In this document: in pieces, positions 1-8,962 of the stretch | Numbering within the stretch: position 1 is the first letter of the stretch | Layout: each line of letters starts with the position of its first letter | Assembly (NCBI GenBank): GCA_012959785.1 | Contig: DUCM01000005.1 | Location: forward strand, 248,001 to 312,000 | DNA: 64,000 nucleotides | Source of the DNA: Planctomycetota bacterium | GTDB lineage: Bacteria; Planctomycetota; UBA1135; GCA-002686595 | Direction of reading: 5' to 3' | Made by a program: the position numbers and the translations under genes | The notes under the pieces: generated by a model | Told to the model about the DNA's origin: nothing | The model's database searches: none | What the model saw: only the letters and a program-made list of their open reading frames with translations

Positions 1-533
1 AGGCGGTGGCGGTCGAAGGACTTGCCGAAGAACGAGACCAGGGATCCGCGGGCGCGAATGCGGCCTGCGCACTCCTCCAAGAGCTCCGCCTCGCCTCCGG
101 GGTCGCGCAGGAATCCCTGCCAGAGTTGGAAGCGCGGGCCGCCATCGCCATCGAATTCAAAAGTCCCCAGGCCAACCATGAAAACATAAGTGCCCGCGCC
201 CCCCGACAGGCCGGTGGTTTCGGTGTCGAGGTAGACCGCATCGAAGAGGTCCAGGTCCGCCAGAGCCTTGTCGCCGGTGAGCAGTACGAACTCGGCTGCA
301 TGGGCCGCGCTGACTTCCCCCAGGGCAAAGTCTCCGTGCTCGACGTCCAGGGCAAAGCTGGCCTCGCGAAACCAGGTGCGCCCGCCGTCGCGGGTTTGCA
401 GGCCCTTTGGTTCGCCGGTCTCGCCAGGGTGCCCGCCCGCCAGATCCAGAGGGGTGGGCTCCAGAGGGGCAGTCTCCCGGGGCGGGTCCTTGCGCAGACG
501 CCGCAGTCGGCTGCGAAAATCCGTCGCGCTCAT
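1..533 (-). CDS. mrfB: MrfB/YprB-type RNase H-like exonuclease, 3' end cut by the window edge
   Basis: This gene is read on the minus strand from an ATG at 531-533 and runs off the left edge after 177 codons. The visible protein has a short basic, proline-rich N-terminus and then, around residues 101-122, the motif YLDTETTGLSGGAGTY, the first acidic motif (D103, E105) of DEDD-type 3'-5' exonucleases of the YprB family. The start overlaps the stop of the upstream helicase gene by four bases (ATGA), so the two are translationally coupled. In Bacillus subtilis the equivalent pair MrfA-MrfB acts in excision repair of mitomycin C lesions; the role here is inferred from motif and pairing. The remaining catalytic motifs and any TPR tail lie outside the window. 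Confidence 0.85.
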   Translation of the reverse strand, partial: MSATDFRSRLRRLRKDPPRETAPLEPTPLDLAGGHPGETGEPKGLQTRDGGRTWFREASFALDVEHGDFALGEVSAAHAAEFVLLTGDKALADLDLFDAVYLDTETTGLSGGAGTYVFMVGLGTFEFDGDGGPRFQLWQGFLRDPGGEAELLEECAGRIRARGSLVSFFGKSFDRHR

Positions 534-3100
534 GGAGCAGCGGCCAGGGCCAGGCTCAAGGTGCCCTCGTCCGTGCTGAGCGCTTCTGGAACGGGGCCGC
601 TCACGAGGTGCTCGAGGATGCGCAAGGCGGTTTCCTTACCCGCCGGGCCCACCTCCCCGGGCGGCCCCACGCAAGCGGGGCAACCGGCGCTGCAAGGACA
701 GCCGAGAGCCACATCGCGCGCCGCCGCCAAGACCGAGCGAAACTCGTCGAAGAGCAGATCAGAGAGCCCCACTCCGCCGCTGACGCGATCGTAAAGGTAC
801 AGGGCCGGGGCCTTGAAGTGCGCTGACTTGACCTGGGTGGAGATGCCCAAGTCGCGGGGCTGGCAGCGCACAAAAAGAGGTGCCACGCGGCGTACAAGAT
901 GCCCCACGCCATGCCAGGCCGCGCCGCGGCTGCCGCTCTGGAGCCCCAACTCCGCGGCGCTGGCTTCGGAGAGGGTCAGCACGAAGGCTTCGGTGTCGAG
1001 TTCCTCCGCGGGCAGCGAGATGTCCTCGGCGCCGACGCTTTCGCGGGTGTAGTAGCGCACCTTCTTGTAGAGGGTAGCCAGACAGGTGACATGCACCTCA
1101 CCGCGCCAGATGGCGCAGTCCTGGCCCTCGCTGGAAAAGCTCGGCGGGTCCGCACCCAGTTCACTGGCCTGTCCCGGCTCTGCGAGAATCAAAGTCTCAG
1201 GGACATGGGGATTTGCCACCGGCGCCACAGCCCTCGAACGGGCATGGCAGACCTCGAGACGCAGGACGCGCACTTCGGTATTGGTCTCGGCTTCGGTGAA
1301 GTAGTCGCTGTCCACTTCGCGGGCGTAAGCCCGGCGATTCTTGTAGTCGAAGGTCTCGACCTTCCAGGTCTGGCCCTCGACCATGTAAATGGCGCCCTCG
1401 TGGACCGTGGTGATCGAGGCTTCGCGGTCAATCTCGCCGATGGCTTTTTCGGTGACCACATCGAGGATAAGGACATTGTCCGGTTCGCCGCCGGCCAGGG
1501 CCACATCCCCGGCAGGGTAGGCGTCGGCCATCCAGTACCAGTGCTTGTCGCGGGCCAGGAGAAGGTTCGACTCCTCGGCCAGGTAGTCCAGGATCGGGGC
1601 CGCCTCGCGGGAATCGCCGTAGCTCACACAGGCGAGCTTGTCGCCTTCGGGCGCGCGCTGAAAGGGCAGCTCGAACGCCGCGCACTTCAGTTGCTCCGAG
1701 AGGATCACCAGGTTGTCGGGGTCCAGAGCCAGGCGCTCCTTGGGCGCACCGAACAAGTAGTCAGGGTGCCCGGCGAGGTACTGGTCCACGGGGTCGGACT
1801 GGGCGATCTGCACCACAAGGCTGGGCTTGTTGCGGCGCCCCACCCGGCCGGCGCGCTGCCAGAAGGATGCTTGAGAGCCGGGGTAGCCCACCAGCACGGC
1901 CACATCCAGGCTGCCGATATCGATGCCGAGTTCCAGGGCGTTGGTGCTCACCACCACCTTGACCTCGCCCTTGCGCAGACCGCTCTCGATCTCGCGTCGC
2001 AAGAGCGGCAGGTAGCCGCCGCGGTAGCCGCGCACTTCATCGGGCTCAAGTCCCATCTCGCGGGCCTGTTCCTTGAGGTAACGGGTGAGCACATCCACCG
2101 CCGTGCGTCGCCGACAGAAAAATATCGTCTGGTGATCGGGGCCGCAGAGGCGCCGCGCCAGGCGCCGGGCTTCTTCCAAAGCATTGGCGCGCAAGCCCGC
2201 CACGGGATTGATGAGGGGCGGGTTGTAGACCGCCATGATGCGCGCCCCCGAGGGCGAGCCGTCCTCATCCACCACGACAGGGGGGCGACCGAAGAGACGC
2301 CGGCCGTGGCCCGCGGCATCGCAGAGGGTGGCCGACGAGGCCAGAAAACGCGGCGAGCTGCCATAGTGCGCGGCGATGCGCACCAGGCGGCGCAAAACAT
2401 TGGCCACGCTGGAGCCGAAGACACCCGAGAGGGTGTGCAGCTCGTCCACCACGATGTAGCGCAGGTCGCGGAAGAGCTCGGCCCACTTGGCGTGGTTGGG
2501 CAGAATCCCTGAGTGCAACATGTAGGGATTGGTCAGAATCATGTGCCCGCGGTCGCGCAGGCTGCGGCGCACCGAGGGCGGCGTGTCGCCGTCGTAACAG
2601 AAGGCGTGCCATTCGCTGCCAAGCTCCTCAACCATGCCAGTCAAGTTAGACGCCTGATCCTGGGCCAGAGCCTTGGTGGGAAACAGGAACAAGGCCCGCG
2701 CCGAGCCCTGCGACTCCAGGAGGGACTGCAACACAGGCACCAGGTAACAGAGAGTCTTGCCCGAGGCCGTGGGAGTGGCCACCAGCACATCGTGGCCAGC
2801 GAGGGCCTGATCGATGGCCTGGCGCTGGTGACTGTAGAGTTGCTCGAGGCCTCGGGCGCGCAGGACTGTCGCCAGCCGCGGATCGAGGCCCGGGGGGAAG
2901 TCCGCCAGGCTCGCCTTGCGCGGCGGCAACTCGCGCCAGTGCACGAAGCCGCCCTTGAGTTCTGCATCACCGCGCAGGTTGCGGGCGATCTCACCGGCAT
3001 CGGTGCCCCGGCGCTGGAAGCGCCGACCGCCAGCGGAAGGTGCGGGCCGAGAGGAGGATTCTTGGGGCGCGAGTTGGGGCTTTGAGTCGTTGGATCTCAT
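530..3100 (-). CDS. mrfA: MrfA/YprA-type DEAD/DEAH-box helicase with C-terminal DUF1998 zinc domain
   Basis: An 856-residue superfamily 2 DNA helicase. It shows Walker A ATPTASGKT (residues 108-116), a DELH Walker B box (219-222), the SSAT motif III (255-258) and the QRAGRVGRR motif VI. Near the C-terminus (about 801-810) a four-cysteine CPC...CPAC cluster marks the DUF1998 metal-binding domain typical of MrfA/YprA rather than of other DEAD-box proteins. It sits immediately upstream of the MrfB-like nuclease with an ATGA overlap. In B. subtilis MrfA unwinds 3'-5' and works with MrfB on mitomycin adducts. The ATG has no clear Shine-Dalgarno sequence. A weak promoter-like pair (TTGATC, 16-base spacer, TATGGT) lies at 3127-3154 on the minus strand. 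The family call is firm; the pathway is inferred from homologues. Confidence 0.9.
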   Translation of the reverse strand: MRSNDSKPQLAPQESSSRPAPSAGGRRFQRRGTDAGEIARNLRGDAELKGGFVHWRELPPRKASLADFPPGLDPRLATVLRARGLEQLYSHQRQAIDQALAGHDVLVATPTASGKTLCYLVPVLQSLLESQGSARALFLFPTKALAQDQASNLTGMVEELGSEWHAFCYDGDTPPSVRRSLRDRGHMILTNPYMLHSGILPNHAKWAELFRDLRYIVVDELHTLSGVFGSSVANVLRRLVRIAAHYGSSPRFLASSATLCDAAGHGRRLFGRPPVVVDEDGSPSGARIMAVYNPPLINPVAGLRANALEEARRLARRLCGPDHQTIFFCRRRTAVDVLTRYLKEQAREMGLEPDEVRGYRGGYLPLLRREIESGLRKGEVKVVVSTNALELGIDIGSLDVAVLVGYPGSQASFWQRAGRVGRRNKPSLVVQIAQSDPVDQYLAGHPDYLFGAPKERLALDPDNLVILSEQLKCAAFELPFQRAPEGDKLACVSYGDSREAAPILDYLAEESNLLLARDKHWYWMADAYPAGDVALAGGEPDNVLILDVVTEKAIGEIDREASITTVHEGAIYMVEGQTWKVETFDYKNRRAYAREVDSDYFTEAETNTEVRVLRLEVCHARSRAVAPVANPHVPETLILAEPGQASELGADPPSFSSEGQDCAIWRGEVHVTCLATLYKKVRYYTRESVGAEDISLPAEELDTEAFVLTLSEASAAELGLQSGSRGAAWHGVGHLVRRVAPLFVRCQPRDLGISTQVKSAHFKAPALYLYDRVSGGVGLSDLLFDEFRSVLAAARDVALGCPCSAGCPACVGPPGEVGPAGKETALRILEHLVSGPVPEALSTDEGTLSLALAAAP

Positions 3101-3275
3101 GACTTTCTATTCGGGTCTTGTTAGGGACCATAGAGAAAGCCGCCTCGTGATCAAGCAGTCCTTTTGCAGGCCTCTGGAACCAGGAGGCCCAGAGTGGCTG
3201 GCGCCGTGGCCCGCCCAGGCCTGGCCTTGGAGGTCCAAACCCGCCCCCGGGCAGGAGCCCCTCAATCCGACGCTT

Positions 3276-5021
3276 CTAACGACTAAAGAGGTCTAGCAGG
3301 CGGCTGTGCAGGTCCGCGATACGGGCCAGGGAGCGCGCGCCGGCCAGGGAAAGTTGGCAGGTACCCTCCGGGCCGAGTCCCACCTCGAAGCTCACGCCCC
3401 CGCCGGCACTGGCTCCGAAGTGCACCGAGATGGAGTTTTCCAGAGCTACCTCGCCTTCAAGGTGTTCGCTCGCGCGCAAGAAGAGCAAGGCGTCGAGCAC
3501 AGCCAGAAGATCGCGAGCTTCCTCGGGTTCTCCAGCCCCGTGCCAAAAGCCGCGTTCGTCGCGCTTGAAGTTCAATTCCAACTCGCCCCGAACCAACCGC
3601 AAGCTGGCTTGCTCAACCTCCTCGAGTTGCAAGAGATCGAGGGACCACAACTCGCGCGCGGAGAGGCGCGCCAGGTCGGCGGTCCAGAGGGGCACCAGGC
3701 CCCAGCGCTCGTCGCCGTCGCGCAGGTAAGTGCGGCGCTCTTCGGCCCCATCGAACTGCCAGAGAGGCCCGAGCGTCCCGCCCCAGCGTCCGTCGCGGGT
3801 TTCGAGATGGATGGCGAGGCCCGTGCCTTCCAACCGAGGTTGGCCGTCCAGCAAGAACTCCTCGATCTCCAAAGTTTCCAGGCGACCCAAACAGTCCGCC
3901 ACGAGGTCCTCATCGGCGCGCCGCTCGGCGGACCAGGCCCCACTGCCGCGGCGCGTCTTTGCCTGCCAGCCCGTGAAGCCTCGCTCCAGGCGCAGGAGCA
4001 GGTCGCCGTTGAGGAACTCGATAGCCTCCACCGACTCCCGGTCCACAGGGCTGAAGTGGGTCTCCAGCATGGCTTCGAGGGGATAGAGCAAGCGCACTGC
4101 CGCGGGATCTTCGATGCTGAAGACGGCGGGATTGCCCGGTTGCTTGACGAACCAGTTCGAGCTGTTGCCGATGCGCGAGAGGAGCAATGTTTCCCGGCTG
4201 CCATCGCGGAAACCCAAACTCAGGCGCACCAGGGGCCTGTCGAGCCCGTAGCGGGCGAGGTCGCTGGCATCGTCCTCGACAAAGCGCCGCACTTGGATGC
4301 GCGCCAGGCCGTACACCAGGACGCCCACATCGAGGGGGTCGAGGCGCGCCTCGAAGGGCAACACGCTGCGCCACTCGGCACCATCCAGATAGGCGTGCAA
4401 GCCCAGGTTCTGGGGCAGCTCCTCCGGTGCGTACTGCACCGAACCCGTGCGGTGCACCTCGCTGATCTTGCGGCCGGCGAGATGCAGAATGCGGTGGGAT
4501 CGAAACTCCTCCGGGCTGCGGTCTAGGGTGGACCAGATGCGGCGCAAGCCGCGCAAGTAGCGGCCTTCGCGGCGCACATGAACGCGCTTGCCATCGAGGT
4601 CCAGGGCGCCCACTTCAACGCGCGTGGTGCGCGGCCCGGCGTCGGTGGCTTCGACCACATCCAGAACCACCCGCGGCGGCTCAAAGCCGAGTCCCCGACC
4701 GTCCGCTTCAGCTTCGGGCAGGGCCATGACCCGTGCAGTGGAGATATCATCGAGCAGGAGTTGCACGAGACCGAGATTCGCGGGAACGGCCAGGGGATCG
4801 GTCAGGAACCAACTGCCCGCGCTGTCGCGCTGGAGCCTCAAGGTATACGAACGGTTGATGTTGTCGATACGGATCTCAACGACCCGGCTCACATCAACGC
4901 CCTCGAACATGCGCTCATCCACCAGAAAGCGCTGATCCGCCTCGCGCTCGGTCTGCCACCAGGCGAGCCCCCCGAGCAGGACCACGATCAGGACGAGAAT
5001 GGCGCTGGTCTTCTTGTGCAT
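3276..5021 (-). CDS. DUF4340 domain protein, membrane-anchored, last gene of the Gld-type ABC cassette
   Basis: A 581-residue protein with one N-terminal membrane helix (about residues 6-22, MHKKTSAILVLIVVLLGG onward) and a large exported part made of repeated beta-rich segments, as in DUF4340 proteins. DUF4340 genes commonly follow a GldG-like gene and an ABC-2 transporter, as here: the start lies 15 bases after the stop of the GldG-like gene at 5037. The helix and topology can be read from the sequence; the function is unknown. A role as an extracytoplasmic accessory or substrate-handling subunit of the transporter is inference. It is followed by 175 bases without a gene before mrfA, which probably ends the transcript. 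Confidence 0.75.
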   Translation of the reverse strand: MHKKTSAILVLIVVLLGGLAWWQTEREADQRFLVDERMFEGVDVSRVVEIRIDNINRSYTLRLQRDSAGSWFLTDPLAVPANLGLVQLLLDDISTARVMALPEAEADGRGLGFEPPRVVLDVVEATDAGPRTTRVEVGALDLDGKRVHVRREGRYLRGLRRIWSTLDRSPEEFRSHRILHLAGRKISEVHRTGSVQYAPEELPQNLGLHAYLDGAEWRSVLPFEARLDPLDVGVLVYGLARIQVRRFVEDDASDLARYGLDRPLVRLSLGFRDGSRETLLLSRIGNSSNWFVKQPGNPAVFSIEDPAAVRLLYPLEAMLETHFSPVDRESVEAIEFLNGDLLLRLERGFTGWQAKTRRGSGAWSAERRADEDLVADCLGRLETLEIEEFLLDGQPRLEGTGLAIHLETRDGRWGGTLGPLWQFDGAEERRTYLRDGDERWGLVPLWTADLARLSARELWSLDLLQLEEVEQASLRLVRGELELNFKRDERGFWHGAGEPEEARDLLAVLDALLFLRASEHLEGEVALENSISVHFGASAGGGVSFEVGLGPEGTCQLSLAGARSLARIADLHSRLLDLFSR

Positions 5022-5036
5022 GGCGCGGCCGGGCCT

Positions 5037-6650
5037 CTAGCTGCGGCGACGCAAGAAGACCACGAGCCCCAGCGCGGCGAAGCCCAGGGGCAAGAGGGCA
5101 ATGCAGAAGAGGCTGATGTAGAAGAGACTGCGATCGCTACCGATGTCAATGCGAGTATCGTCTGCCGTGCGCGGGGTGATCGATACGCGGAACTCGCGGC
5201 TGGCGGCCCAGTTGAAGGCGTTGACCAAGAAGTCCCGGTTCGTGTCAAAGAGCGCGCTGCCAAAGACCTCCGGCGAAGCGATGGCCAGCACGCGACACTC
5301 CGGCCGTTCGGCCAGGGTGCCCGGCGGCGGCGCGGGTCCCTGGCGCTTGATGGGAAAGACGGATGTCATGGCCAGGCTGAAGGGACCGCTCTCTTCCTGC
5401 TCTTCATCCCAGAGCCAGGCGAAGGTCCCGTCGGCATTGGGCAGATCGCGCCAGGTGCTGTTGCTGCTACGCAAGAGATCGATGAGCACGCCTCCCGTGG
5501 GCGGACGACCGCGGCCCAGGGGCCGGCTAAAGATCATGCGCACCCGCCGATCGCCCCGGCGCAAAGGTGCCACGATGGGGTGATGGGAGGACATGTTCTC
5601 GGCGCGCACCACGATCTCGGCCACCCGCGGAGTGCCCACGGTGGGCAGCCCGCTGGCACCCATGAAGGGCCGGCAGATGATGCCCGGCTGCACCTCCACG
5701 CCAAATCTCGTCAGCAGCTCCGTCACCGAACCTGGGCCATCGGCGAACTCGAGTCCCGGTGCCGCAACCAGGCTGCCTCCGCCCAAGACGAAGTCCGCCA
5801 TGAGTTCCATGGTCTCGGGCCGGAATGGCTCCTCGGGTCCGCACAGCGCCAGGACCGCGGTCTCTTGAGGCAGGGCCCTGTCCGCATCAGGGTCCCAGGC
5901 CTCCACGCGAAATCCATCGGCCAAAAGGGCCGTGTGCAGTCGCCCGAGAGCGCGGTCATCTGCTTCGAGGAGCGCGCGCTCGCCGTTGCCCTGGGCGAAG
6001 ACCGCCAACGGTTTTTCGCCCTGAGTGACCTTCAAAATGCCCCGCAAGAGAGCCTCCTGGCCGCGGTAGGAGACAATCGAAGGCGGCCGGTAGTTGCCCT
6101 GGTGTTTGAAGGGATTGCCCAGGTCGACCTCGGCCACCTCACCCAGGAGGTTGAGCACATTGCGCCGGGGAGAGCCTTCCTCACCGGGCTCCTCATAGGA
6201 GAGCACGATGGTGTTGAAGCTGCCGCGCACGCCGACCTCGGTCATGCGCGCCAAGAGTTCCGTCCCCCCGGCTTCCGGCGGCAGGTAGGGATGGTGGATG
6301 AACTTCAGAGTTCGTGGCGCGTGCTCTTCAGCTTGCAGCAGCAACTCGAAGATGCGCGCCTGCAACTCGCCGCCCACGGCTTCGAGGGGCGGATCGAAGG
6401 GGCGCAAAAAGGCCTCGATGGTGAGCTGGCCCGTGAGCGAATCGATGGTGCGCGCCAGCTGTCCGTCGATGGTGTTGGCCTGGTCGCGGGTCAGGTCCAT
6501 GCGCCAGTGCAACCCCGGCCGACCCGCCAGCCAGATCACCAGGACCACCGCCGAGAGGGCCAGGGCCACATTGAAAAGCACCATAACCAGGACGCCAAAT
6601 CGGGCGGCGAGGCCCGTTTGCGTCACGGACCCTTTACGATCTAGTTCCAT
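5037..6650 (-). CDS. GldG-like ABC-type transport accessory protein
   Basis: A 537-residue protein with an N-terminal membrane helix (about 20-42), a long exported domain, and a C-terminal helix ending in a basic RRRS tail. The segment RMDLTRDQANTIDGQLARTIDSL just after the first helix resembles the start of GldG-type domains (PF09822 class), which continue into a ThuA/GATase-like fold. The start codon overlaps the end of the permease gene by ten bases. In Bacteroidetes GldA/GldF/GldG form an ABC system needed for gliding in some species; in other phyla the cassette is widespread and its substrate is unknown. No gliding genes are visible nearby, so I make no motility claim. Confidence 0.75.
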   Translation of the reverse strand: MELDRKGSVTQTGLAARFGVLVMVLFNVALALSAVVLVIWLAGRPGLHWRMDLTRDQANTIDGQLARTIDSLTGQLTIEAFLRPFDPPLEAVGGELQARIFELLLQAEEHAPRTLKFIHHPYLPPEAGGTELLARMTEVGVRGSFNTIVLSYEEPGEEGSPRRNVLNLLGEVAEVDLGNPFKHQGNYRPPSIVSYRGQEALLRGILKVTQGEKPLAVFAQGNGERALLEADDRALGRLHTALLADGFRVEAWDPDADRALPQETAVLALCGPEEPFRPETMELMADFVLGGGSLVAAPGLEFADGPGSVTELLTRFGVEVQPGIICRPFMGASGLPTVGTPRVAEIVVRAENMSSHHPIVAPLRRGDRRVRMIFSRPLGRGRPPTGGVLIDLLRSSNSTWRDLPNADGTFAWLWDEEQEESGPFSLAMTSVFPIKRQGPAPPPGTLAERPECRVLAIASPEVFGSALFDTNRDFLVNAFNWAASREFRVSITPRTADDTRIDIGSDRSLFYISLFCIALLPLGFAALGLVVFLRRRS

Positions 6651-7378
6651 CGCTTGGCCTCCACGATTCGCACGGCCAGGAACAAGAAGAAGCCTGCCCA
6701 GGCCAGGAAGAACAGCAGCACTTGACTGTCCACCACACCGATCAAGAATGAACGATGGAAGTGGGCCAGAATGTCCACAGCCGCCACCGTGTCCCCCAGC
6801 CAGCCGAACTCGAAGAGCCCCGCGAGAGCCGGCAAGAACAAGATGCCGATGCTGCCCGAGAGGGCCACGAAGGCCGACAAGGCAGGCGTTTTGAAAGCCG
6901 CGCTGGAGAGCAGTCCCAGGGCGCAGAAGAGTGCCGAGACGAGCAAGGCGCCGATGTAGCCCCCCACCACCGGCGGCCAGTCGGGCGCGCTGCCCACGAC
7001 TTCAAAAACCAGGGCATAGACCAGGCTCGAAGACCACATGACGGCCATGAAGAACCAGGCCGCCAGGAACTTGCCCAGGACCACGGCCCCATCGGACACG
7101 GGCGCCGTGAGCAAGAACTCGAGCAATCCGTTGCGCGCCTCCTCGCTGATCATGCGCATGGTCAAGAGCGGCGGCAAGAACAGCATGATCATCCAGTAGA
7201 CCTTTGAGCCGCCGCCTGCAAAGGCCAGGGAGGCCTTGACGCTGCCGCCGGATTCCTCGAGCACGGCCACGAAGATCCAACCTGAGAGGGCCAAGGAAAC
7301 GGCCAAGAGCACCCAGGCCAGGGGGCTCTGGAAGAGGGCGGAGACCTCCCGGCGAAAGATGGTCAGGGTGCCTTTCAC
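6641..7378 (-). CDS. ABC-2 type permease (GldF-like)
   Basis: A 245-residue integral membrane protein with about six hydrophobic segments, beginning MKGTLTIFRREVSALFQSP, a typical ABC-2 permease opening where a short cytoplasmic helix precedes the first membrane helix. The motif RMISEEARNGLLEFLLTAPVS between helices 2 and 3 is the usual ABC-2 coupling region. The start is GTG within a GTGA overlap with the stop of the ATPase gene, and the end overlaps the GldG-like gene. It should form the transmembrane pore with the ATPase encoded upstream. The substrate is unknown. Confidence 0.85.
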   Translation of the reverse strand: MKGTLTIFRREVSALFQSPLAWVLLAVSLALSGWIFVAVLEESGGSVKASLAFAGGGSKVYWMIMLFLPPLLTMRMISEEARNGLLEFLLTAPVSDGAVVLGKFLAAWFFMAVMWSSSLVYALVFEVVGSAPDWPPVVGGYIGALLVSALFCALGLLSSAAFKTPALSAFVALSGSIGILFLPALAGLFEFGWLGDTVAAVDILAHFHRSFLIGVVDSQVLLFFLAWAGFFLFLAVRIVEAKRWN

Positions 7379-8499
7379 GAGTTGAACGGGTTCAAGAAGT
7401 CGCCGCCGCTCGTCGGCTTTTCACCGAGGCCCCCGGTGCCGCTGGGGCAGCCATCTATCTGGACGGGCGCCGAGCCAGGGGGCGGACTCTCCTCAGTCGA
7501 GGCGCCCGTGGGTCCGGTGCGATCTCCATCGAAGCCCAGGGCGATGCGGGCGAAGAGTTCTTCAAGGGTCGGCTTCTGCCACGACAACTCGCGCAAGGCC
7601 CAGCCGCGCTGGGCGGCCAGGGCGCCGATGTCCTCGCGCAGGTCTTCGTCACATTGAATGTCGAAACAGTGGTGGATGCCCAGGCGCCCACGATCGTCCA
7701 CGCGCTGGGCGCCAGGTATGCCTGCCAGGAGTCGCTGGGCGTCCTGGACTTCGGCGCCCAGGGCAGCTTCGAAGCGCACGCAACTGCCGCCTCCCAGGGT
7801 CTCCACCAACTGCGCATGGGTGCCATCGGCGGCCAGGCGGCCTTCGCTTAGAATCATGACCCGCGGACAGACAGCTTCGATCTCAGGCAAGATGTGCGAG
7901 GAGAGCAGCACGGTGTGTTCCAAGGCTAGTTCCTGGATCAGGCCACGGACCTCGATGCGTTGCAGGGGGTCGAGACCGCTGGTGGGTTCGTCGAGGATCA
8001 GGACCTCTGGTTCGGGGAGCAGAGCCACGGCCAAGCCGACCCTTTGGCGCAGGCCTCGGGAGAGGTGCCCCACCATCTGGCGGCGGCGATCCAAGAGCCC
8101 CACGCGCTCGAGCACGGCGGGAATTCGGCGCGCCCGCTCGGACCGGCTCAGGCTGTGCAGTTGTCCCTGAAAGCCGAGCATCTCCTCGACCCGCTGATCG
8201 TTGTAGAGCGGCACGGTCTCGGCCAGGTAGCCGATGCGGCGGCGCACTTCGAGGGATTCCTTGAGGACATCGAAGCCCGCCACGCTGGCGCCCCCCGATG
8301 TGGCCGGCAGAAAGCCCGCCAGGATGCGCAGACAGGTGGTTTTGCCCGCCCCGTTGGGTCCCAAGAATCCCACCACCTCCCCTTGTTCGATCTCGAAGGA
8401 GAGGTCACTGATGGCGGTCAGTGATCCGAAGCGGCGGGTCAGGTGTTGGACGGAGATCACGGGCGGGAGGGGCAAACAGTGTGCCGCTGCGAGGCCCAT
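7375..8499 (-). CDS. ABC transporter ATP-binding protein (GldA-like)
   Basis: A 374-residue ATPase with Walker A GPNGAGKTT (47-55), signature LSRGLRQR (146-153) and Walker B VLILDEPTSGLDP (166-178, catalytic E171). The ATPase core ends near residue 320 and is followed by a Pro/Gly-rich tail of about 40 residues that is not needed for the fold. The first 13 residues before VISVQHLTRRFG are not ABC-like, so a GTG at 8458-8460 is a possible alternative start; neither start has a recognisable ribosome binding site. It is the first gene of the four-gene ABC/GldG/DUF4340 unit. Confidence 0.88.
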   Translation of the reverse strand: MGLAAAHCLPLPPVISVQHLTRRFGSLTAISDLSFEIEQGEVVGFLGPNGAGKTTCLRILAGFLPATSGGASVAGFDVLKESLEVRRRIGYLAETVPLYNDQRVEEMLGFQGQLHSLSRSERARRIPAVLERVGLLDRRRQMVGHLSRGLRQRVGLAVALLPEPEVLILDEPTSGLDPLQRIEVRGLIQELALEHTVLLSSHILPEIEAVCPRVMILSEGRLAADGTHAQLVETLGGGSCVRFEAALGAEVQDAQRLLAGIPGAQRVDDRGRLGIHHCFDIQCDEDLREDIGALAAQRGWALRELSWQKPTLEELFARIALGFDGDRTGPTGASTEESPPPGSAPVQIDGCPSGTGGLGEKPTSGGDFLNPFNS

Positions 8500-8962
8500 G
8501 CGGGTCTCTTCATGGCCGACAGCCTAGCTTCCCCGGAGCGCTTCCGCTCACACCAGGGCGCCAAAATGAACCCCTTGCACAGATCAGCGGGCACCTACGA
8601 GCCTCGCTCGCAGGTGCCCGCTGCTGCCCTGAAATCGGCTGGGCTGCCAAGACAATTTGGCCGGCGCCACCATCGTCGAGCCACTCGTGCCCAGCGCGGG
8701 TCAGGTTGCCCCGAACCAAGGCACTCTTGAGATCGCGGGGGAGCAAAACTTCTCGGATCTTCGCGCGGGCTGCGACGAGTGTCTTGGCGGGATCACCTCT
8801 TGCGCGCTTCCGCCTATCGACTCGAGTTGGTCGATGAAGGCTGCTCGACTTGCTCGACCTCGGGCCCGGCGCTCATCCGCCGGCCTTGGTGAGCCCAGGG
8901 CGTCAAGTGTGAAGTCGCAGAGGAAGCCGAACGAGACGACGATGCAGCGATTTTCCAGACCC
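8500..8962 (+). other. gene-poor scar region between the ABC operon and the DUF4268 remnant
   Basis: About 460 bases in which no reading frame on either strand looks like a real protein: the open frames are rich in Arg/Ser/Pro, have no recognisable motif and overlap each other. The stretch contains the strong hairpin at 8585-8623 and borders a broken DUF4268 gene. It looks like decayed or recombined sequence rather than a normal promoter region, although the promoter for the ABC operon on the minus strand must lie here. Confidence 0.5.
8585..8623. repeat. long perfect hairpin (12-base arms plus inner stem)
   Basis: CAGCGGGCACCT (8585-8596) is followed by its exact reverse complement AGGTGCCCGCTG (8612-8623). 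The 15-base spacer itself contains CGAG...CTCG, so the folded stem could reach 16 pairs with one bulged base on each side. There is no T-run on either side, so this is not a textbook intrinsic terminator. It could be a factor-dependent terminator, a REP-like element or a transposon-end relic. Confidence 0.6.

Noticed and set aside
899-2512. Long open frame on the plus strand (537 residues) opposite the helicase
   Set aside because: It is antisense to a clear MrfA-type helicase, has no motif, and reflects GC-rich codon bias on the opposite strand.
4578-6644. 688-residue plus-strand open frame opposite the GldG-like and DUF4340 genes
   Set aside because: Composition is Gly/His/Gln-rich with no domain; it shadows two real genes.
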